Source: CAYJDG01 sp964368875
Lineage (GTDB): Bacteria > Pseudomonadota > Alphaproteobacteria > Micavibrionales > Micavibrionaceae
Reading direction: 5' to 3'
Assembly: GCA_964368875.1 (NCBI GenBank)
Contig: CAYJDG010000046.1
Coordinates: forward strand, 1 to 16,660
DNA length: 16,660 nt
A program made the position numbers and the translations under genes. Positions within the stretch are counted from its first letter, which is position 1. Each line of letters begins with the position of its first letter. Below the pieces are notes generated by a model. The model was not told the origin of the DNA. It saw only the letters and a program-made list of their open reading frames with translations, and did not search any database. Positions 13,288-16,660 of the stretch are shown piece after piece.

Positions 13288-13329
13288 AAATTTGATGCGC
13301 CGCGCACCTGAAATTTGACCGCGCAGGTG
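13288..13329. repeat. Imperfect tandem repeat with nested inverted repeat upstream of the carboxypeptidase genes
   Basis: AAATTTGA occurs at 13288-13295 and 13311-13318, each followed by CCGCGCA (13300-13306 and 13319-13325); the first copy has four extra bases (TGCG). After the repeats the sequence continues CCTG in the first copy and GGTG in the second, so CACCTG (13305-13310) and CAGGTG (13324-13329) form an inverted repeat. It lies 60-100 bases before the start at 13388. It looks like a two-site operator. The rest of the 13144-13387 spacer is AT-rich and I see no gene in it. Confidence 0.5.
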
Positions 13330-13387
13330 GAAAAAAATTAGAGTTAGACAAATAATTTTCTAAAAAAAATACAGGGACCGTCTTTCA

Positions 13388-14464
13388 ATGACTTTATTGC
13401 GTCATATGTTTGCCGCCGCTTTGCTGGCGGTGCCGCTTATGGCGGATGCCGGGACGGCACAGAAACAAAAAAAGCCGCAGCCTCCCGAAGTTAAAAGCTC
13501 CGCGACAGCGTCCATCAGTTTCAAAACATCCGCGCTGCCAAAATTGCATGACTGTACGAAAGAAGAAATCGCCGCCCGCCCGCGCGTTGATGTGATCACG
13601 GATCTTCAAACCGGGGAAATTCTATATCTCAGCAAAAACCTTACCAAGGACACGCTGGATAGCACGAAGATTTATCCAGCCTCCCTGACCAAGATTGAAG
13701 CGGTCAAGGAAATTGCCCGCCGCATCCGGGACAAGATCTGGACGCCTTCAACCGAATTCAATGTCGCTACCCGCAACGGCAATCGTTCCCGCCCATTTAC
13801 ATTGGTACAAAGCGTGCTGATGTCACTCGGACCCTCTCTCAACGTCTTGGACGATATTGCACAGGCAAGCGGACCTGATTTTCTCGCCAGTATGAATGCC
13901 CATATGCTTAAAATCGGTATGAAGAGCAGCCATTACGCCAGCCCGACCGGCAACCCTGATAATCCCGCTGTTTATCCAGATGTCCGGAAAACTCATGTAA
14001 CGACTGTCGGGGACATCTTGCGCTCTATCCAAGATTTCGAATTGGAATATGCCACTTCCTCGGCATCGCAAGACACCTTCGGCCTGGAAAAGATAACTGG
14101 CATCTGGCAGATCCCGGTCAAAGGGCTGCACCGCGATACGCACCCTTTGACAGTCCTTGAAACTGCCCAAGGGCCGAAAGCGCATCCCTACCAAGGCGTC
14201 ACCAGCGGCAAGAGTGGCTATGTTTGCGTTTCGGGGTTTATCTCATATGTCCGCTATGACGATCATCTGACCAAGCGCCCCTTTATCGTATTTACCTCTG
14301 GCCATCCTACCGCGCAGGCGCGCGACCTGCATACAACGGCGCTGCTCAATGACAACATGGGGTGGTTGCGCAGCTTTGCGGAAGAACAGAAATTGCGAAA
14401 CTCAATTCTGCCGCCTGCTCCCGCTGTACCTGCCTCTGCCACTTTATCCGCCGAGCTGAAATAA
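13388..14464 (+). CDS. S11-family D-alanyl-D-alanine carboxypeptidase-like protein (first of two)
   Basis: This is a 358-residue exported protein of the PBP5/S11 serine peptidase family, which trims the last D-Ala from peptidoglycan stem peptides in the periplasm. A signal peptide occupies about residues 1-22. A Lys/Pro-rich linker follows. Active-site motifs are SLTK (Ser99-Lys102), SLN (Ser150-Asn152) and KSG (275-277) in place of the usual KTG. All key residues are otherwise present, so activity is plausible but the KSG variant may change it. Other family marks: VDVITDLQTGEILY, SSHYASPTGNPDNP and ARDLHTTALL. Cys56 and Cys280 could pair. There is no C-terminal amphipathic anchor; the tail is Pro/Ala-rich. 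AGGGA lies about ten bases before the ATG. It is similar throughout to the next gene, a tandem paralogue. Confidence 0.88.
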   Translation: MTLLRHMFAAALLAVPLMADAGTAQKQKKPQPPEVKSSATASISFKTSALPKLHDCTKEEIAARPRVDVITDLQTGEILYLSKNLTKDTLDSTKIYPASLTKIEAVKEIARRIRDKIWTPSTEFNVATRNGNRSRPFTLVQSVLMSLGPSLNVLDDIAQASGPDFLASMNAHMLKIGMKSSHYASPTGNPDNPAVYPDVRKTHVTTVGDILRSIQDFELEYATSSASQDTFGLEKITGIWQIPVKGLHRDTHPLTVLETAQGPKAHPYQGVTSGKSGYVCVSGFISYVRYDDHLTKRPFIVFTSGHPTAQARDLHTTALLNDNMGWLRSFAEEQKLRNSILPPAPAVPASATLSAELK

Positions 14465-14465
14465 A

Positions 14466-14495
14466 TTGCGCTGTAGGCATGTCTGCAGGTAAAAT
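14466..14495 (+). promoter_or_regulatory. Possible promoter of the second carboxypeptidase gene
   Basis: TTGCGC (14466-14471) and TAAAAT (14490-14495) are 18 bases apart, about 40 bases before the ATG at 14534. The match is moderate. If real, the second paralogue can be expressed apart from the first. Confidence 0.4.
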
Positions 14496-14533
14496 AAAGT
14501 GAGCAGGTCCTCTGCTTAAAGGTACAGTCCCCG

Positions 14534-15571
14534 ATGCGGCTTTTTCCCCTCCTTAGTCTGCTTTGTCTGCTGACCTTCAGTGTCCCGGCCTATGCGGGGT
14601 ATACTTCTGACAGCTGCCCCAAGACCAAAGACCAGAACCGGGTCCGCGCCGACCTCGTATTTGATTTGAGCACCGGGAAAGTGCTGATCGAAAAGAATGC
14701 GGGGGCCGTGTTTCATCCGGCCTCGCTGACCAAACTGATGTCACTGGCGCTGATCTTCGATGATCTGCGCGCCAAAAAGATCAATTATACGCAAAACGTC
14801 TCTCTGGTGCGTCGCCCCGGCCAGGTCGACAACCGCACGGCCAGAATTTCAAAAATGAACGTGCGTGAAGCGATCAACGGCGTGGCGACAGCCTCGCTCA
14901 ATAATGCGCTCGATGGTCTCGCCCGCCTGACCGGGCCCGAAAGCGCGTTCGTCGCGCGTATGAACGAAAAAGCCCGCTTGTGGGGCATGACCCAGACCCT
15001 CTTTGCCAACACCACGGGCTGGCCCACACCAGAAAGCCTCCAGCTCCAGCGCACGACGCTGAAGGATTACGCACGCCTCGTGGGCGCGTTGTGGACGCTC
15101 TATCCGAGAGAGATGAAGGAATTCTCAGGCAAACCTGAAATCGCCATCTCCGGGCTGCCCAAGCCGCTGCAATCGACCAATCATCTGCTGGAAACGGCCA
15201 AAGGCCGCATGGCCTTACCCTATCCTGGCGTGATCGGCGGCAAGACCGGGTATATTTGTTATTCCGGCTGGCATCTCATCACGGTCTATCAGGATAAATC
15301 GCTGGGCGGTCGGCGCATAGTCGCGATGACGGTCGGCCACGCCACGGGCCGCGCCCGTGACCTGCATATGAAAGAGCTGCTCGATCAGGCCCGCCCGAAA
15401 CTCGCAAGCTTCGACCGCGAAGAAAAACGCCGCATCGCGCGTGAAAAGATCGAAGCGGCCAAGGCCGAGAAACTGCGCATCGCTGCCGCCGAAAAAGCCA
15501 GCCGCGAGGCTGCCAAAGCGGCCCAGAAACTCGCCTCACAAAATGCTGGCGTTCCGGGTCAGGCGCGCTAG
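14534..15571 (+). CDS. S11-family D-alanyl-D-alanine carboxypeptidase (second of two)
   Basis: This is a 345-residue exported PBP5-type peptidase. A clear signal peptide (1-21, cut after AYA) is followed by the catalytic domain with SLTK (Ser64-Lys67), SLN (Ser121-Asn123) and KTG (237-239), all canonical. Other marks are ADLVFDLSTGKVL, NTTGWPTPES, YPGVIGGKTGYICYSGW and GHATGRARDLHMKELLD. Cys28 and Cys242 sit where the first paralogue has Cys56 and Cys280. Residues 298-335 form a long charged Ala/Lys/Glu helix, probably coiled coil, in place of the usual beta-rich PBP5 C-terminal domain. It likely trims pentapeptides in the periplasm during wall remodelling. The ribosome site is weak (AAAGG about twelve bases upstream). 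hinT follows after 29 bases. Confidence 0.93.
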   Translation: MRLFPLLSLLCLLTFSVPAYAGYTSDSCPKTKDQNRVRADLVFDLSTGKVLIEKNAGAVFHPASLTKLMSLALIFDDLRAKKINYTQNVSLVRRPGQVDNRTARISKMNVREAINGVATASLNNALDGLARLTGPESAFVARMNEKARLWGMTQTLFANTTGWPTPESLQLQRTTLKDYARLVGALWTLYPREMKEFSGKPEIAISGLPKPLQSTNHLLETAKGRMALPYPGVIGGKTGYICYSGWHLITVYQDKSLGGRRIVAMTVGHATGRARDLHMKELLDQARPKLASFDREEKRRIAREKIEAAKAEKLRIAAAEKASREAAKAAQKLASQNAGVPGQAR

Positions 15572-15600
15572 TATTTGCTCCGGCCCCACGGAGACCCATC

Positions 15601-15960
15601 ATGCCTTATGACGACACCAATATTTTCGCCCGCATCCTGCGCGGAGAAATCCCTGCGAAAAAAGTTTTTGAAGACGACCATGTCCTCGCGTTTCACGATA
15701 TCGGCGCGAAAGCCCCTGTGCATGTGCTGGTGATCCCGAAGGGCAAGTATGTCAATGTCGCTGACTTTGGCGCGAACGCGTCACCCGAAGAAATCACGGG
15801 CTTCTGGCGGGCCGTTTCAAAAGTCGCCCATGATCTGGGTGTGGCCGAAACGGGCTTTCGCACCATTGCCAATACGGGCCTCAACGGCGGACAGGAAGTG
15901 CCGCACTTTCACGTGCATATTCTGGGGGGGCGTTCGCTCGGGCCGATGCTGGCCGCTTAA
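15601..15960 (+). CDS. hinT: HIT-family purine nucleoside phosphoramidase HinT
   Basis: This 119-residue cytosolic protein is of the Hint branch of the histidine-triad family, which hydrolyses adenosine 5'-phosphoramidates such as AMP-lysine. The triad HFHVHILGG (102-110, with His102, His104, His106) is intact. IFARILRGEIPAKKVFEDD at the N-terminus, HVLVIPKGKY (41-50) and NTGLNGGQEVPH complete the family pattern. The C-terminus GRSLGPMLAA is shorter than but like other Hints. GGAG precedes the ATG by eight bases. The gene follows the carboxypeptidase pair in the same direction. Its TAA overlaps the TAA of the opposite gene in the palindrome TTAA at 15957-15960. Confidence 0.96.
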   Translation: MPYDDTNIFARILRGEIPAKKVFEDDHVLAFHDIGAKAPVHVLVIPKGKYVNVADFGANASPEEITGFWRAVSKVAHDLGVAETGFRTIANTGLNGGQEVPHFHVHILGGRSLGPMLAA

Positions 15961-16508
15961 GCGCGGGTTTTAAAACTTGGAAATGGAATGACGTTATCGA
16001 CGAAGACGGCGGGTTCCAGAATTTCCGGCTCGAATTCAAAATCTTCCAGCGCCTCGGCATGTGCCAGCGCCTGATCCTGCAAAATGGTGCAAAGCTCCGC
16101 CGCAGCAGGTGACCCGTGCCCAAAAATATCCGTGCACATCATCAACAGATCCGACATCGCCTCAAGATCTTCTTGAATATAAACCGACCAGTCTTCGCTG
16201 ACCGGATGCGGATTGGCGCGGCGTTGCAGCCACAGCGGGCCGTAATCATCGAGCACGAAATTAGCTTGTAAGGTAAGGGACGCGGTCAAGGCGGCATCGC
16301 CTTCGATGCGTGATGCGATAATCTGGGTGCAGCAGGCAATCGAGATCAGCGCCTGCTCCGCGCTCATTTCCGAGAGCATGATGGTGAGTGCAAAATTCTC
16401 GTCGTCACACAACGGTGTTGCGCGATCCAGCAGATCAGCCACCACCACCGGCGCTTCAAGGCTGGTGTAGATGGACGCCAGTTCTTTGGTCGAAAGCATT
16501 GCGGTCAT
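15957..16508 (-). CDS. Hypothetical acidic helical protein
   Basis: This is a 183-residue protein of unknown function. I chose the ATG at 16508 because AAAGGA lies ten bases upstream; the frame extends to a TTG at 16583 without a ribosome site, and other ATGs exist (for example 16499). The protein is acidic and mostly helical, with no signal peptide or membrane span: TKELASIYTSLEAPVVVADL, FALTIMLSEMSAEQALISIA, WSVYIQEDLEAMSDLLMMC and ALAHAEALEDFEFEPEILEP. Four Cys residues are scattered. On the mRNA, GGCGG (16518-16514) and CCGCC (16532-16528) can pair with the ribosome site in the 9-base loop. It overlaps hinT by four bases tail to tail. I recognise no family. Confidence 0.75.
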   Translation of the reverse strand: MTAMLSTKELASIYTSLEAPVVVADLLDRATPLCDDENFALTIMLSEMSAEQALISIACCTQIIASRIEGDAALTASLTLQANFVLDDYGPLWLQRRANPHPVSEDWSVYIQEDLEAMSDLLMMCTDIFGHGSPAAAELCTILQDQALAHAEALEDFEFEPEILEPAVFVDNVIPFPSFKTRA

Positions 16509-16660
16509 CACAGGGCGGTCCTTTGTGCCGCCAATAAGGCGATTCAAACACCATAAACCTGAATCAATCGTTAACGTTCCCAAACGAACGGTTATTGAAA
16601 ATTGAAAGCAGAGGAAAACCCACTGGTGCCGCGCAGAATCAGCGGCTAGAAAGGATGATG

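Noticed and set aside
14508..14520. Hairpin AGCAG/CTGCT between the two carboxypeptidase genes as a terminator
   Set aside because: The stem is only five base pairs with no following T-run.
16649..16660. Possible gene start (AAAGG then ATGATG) at the right edge
   Set aside because: Only one or two codons are visible, so coding cannot be judged.
1..16660. CRISPR arrays, insertion sequences, tRNA or rRNA genes
   Set aside because: I looked for regular repeats, transposase motifs and RNA gene signatures and saw none; this was by eye.

Overview
The window is a compact, gene-dense bacterial chromosome segment of moderately high G+C. Protein similarity and gene content point to an alphaproteobacterium: YggS, an Smr protein, a TerC/Alx transporter, the set hisB, hisH, hisA, hisF, hisE and HinT, and small proteins that I half-recognise as alphaproteobacterial orphan families. 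I cannot name the order or genus. There are no rRNA or tRNA genes, no insertion sequences, no CRISPR array, and no gene-free stretch longer than 300 bases.

Left part (1-4826). The 3' end of yggS (PLP-binding) converges on a small protein of unknown function. A divergent AT-rich spacer follows, then an unusual OmpR-type winged-helix regulator with a short, degenerate receiver. Two unknown genes lie on the minus strand, the second secreted. An Smr-domain protein then converges, with a 14-base overlap, on an exported M23/LytM-like protein that has lost its HxH motif.

Middle (4844-12795). A TerC/Alx-family membrane protein with its own promoter is followed three bases later by hisB. The rest of the his set is split into blocks: a small secreted protein; hisD on the minus strand; hisH, a GNAT acetyltransferase and hisA; a minus-strand zeta-toxin-like P-loop kinase gene with its own near-consensus promoter; then hisF and hisE with overlapping stop and start codons. 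HisB (step 7 of histidine synthesis), HisH/HisF (IGP synthase), HisA (isomerase), HisE (PR-ATP pyrophosphatase) and HisD (last steps) belong to one pathway. hisG, hisI, hisC and histidinol-phosphatase are not in this window.

Right part (12772-16660). A minus-strand HicB-like small protein overlaps the end of hisE. An AT-rich 244-base spacer with short repeats precedes two tandem S11 D-Ala-D-Ala carboxypeptidase-like proteins, then the HIT protein hinT. A minus-strand unknown gene shares a TTAA stop overlap with hinT.

Most of the window is housekeeping. I see no complete defence or mobile system. The best leads are a charge-conserving double swap of metal ligands in HisD, the zeta-like kinase gene lodged antisense between hisA and hisF, the HxH-less M23 protein, the degenerate response regulator, and several short palindromes at promoters.
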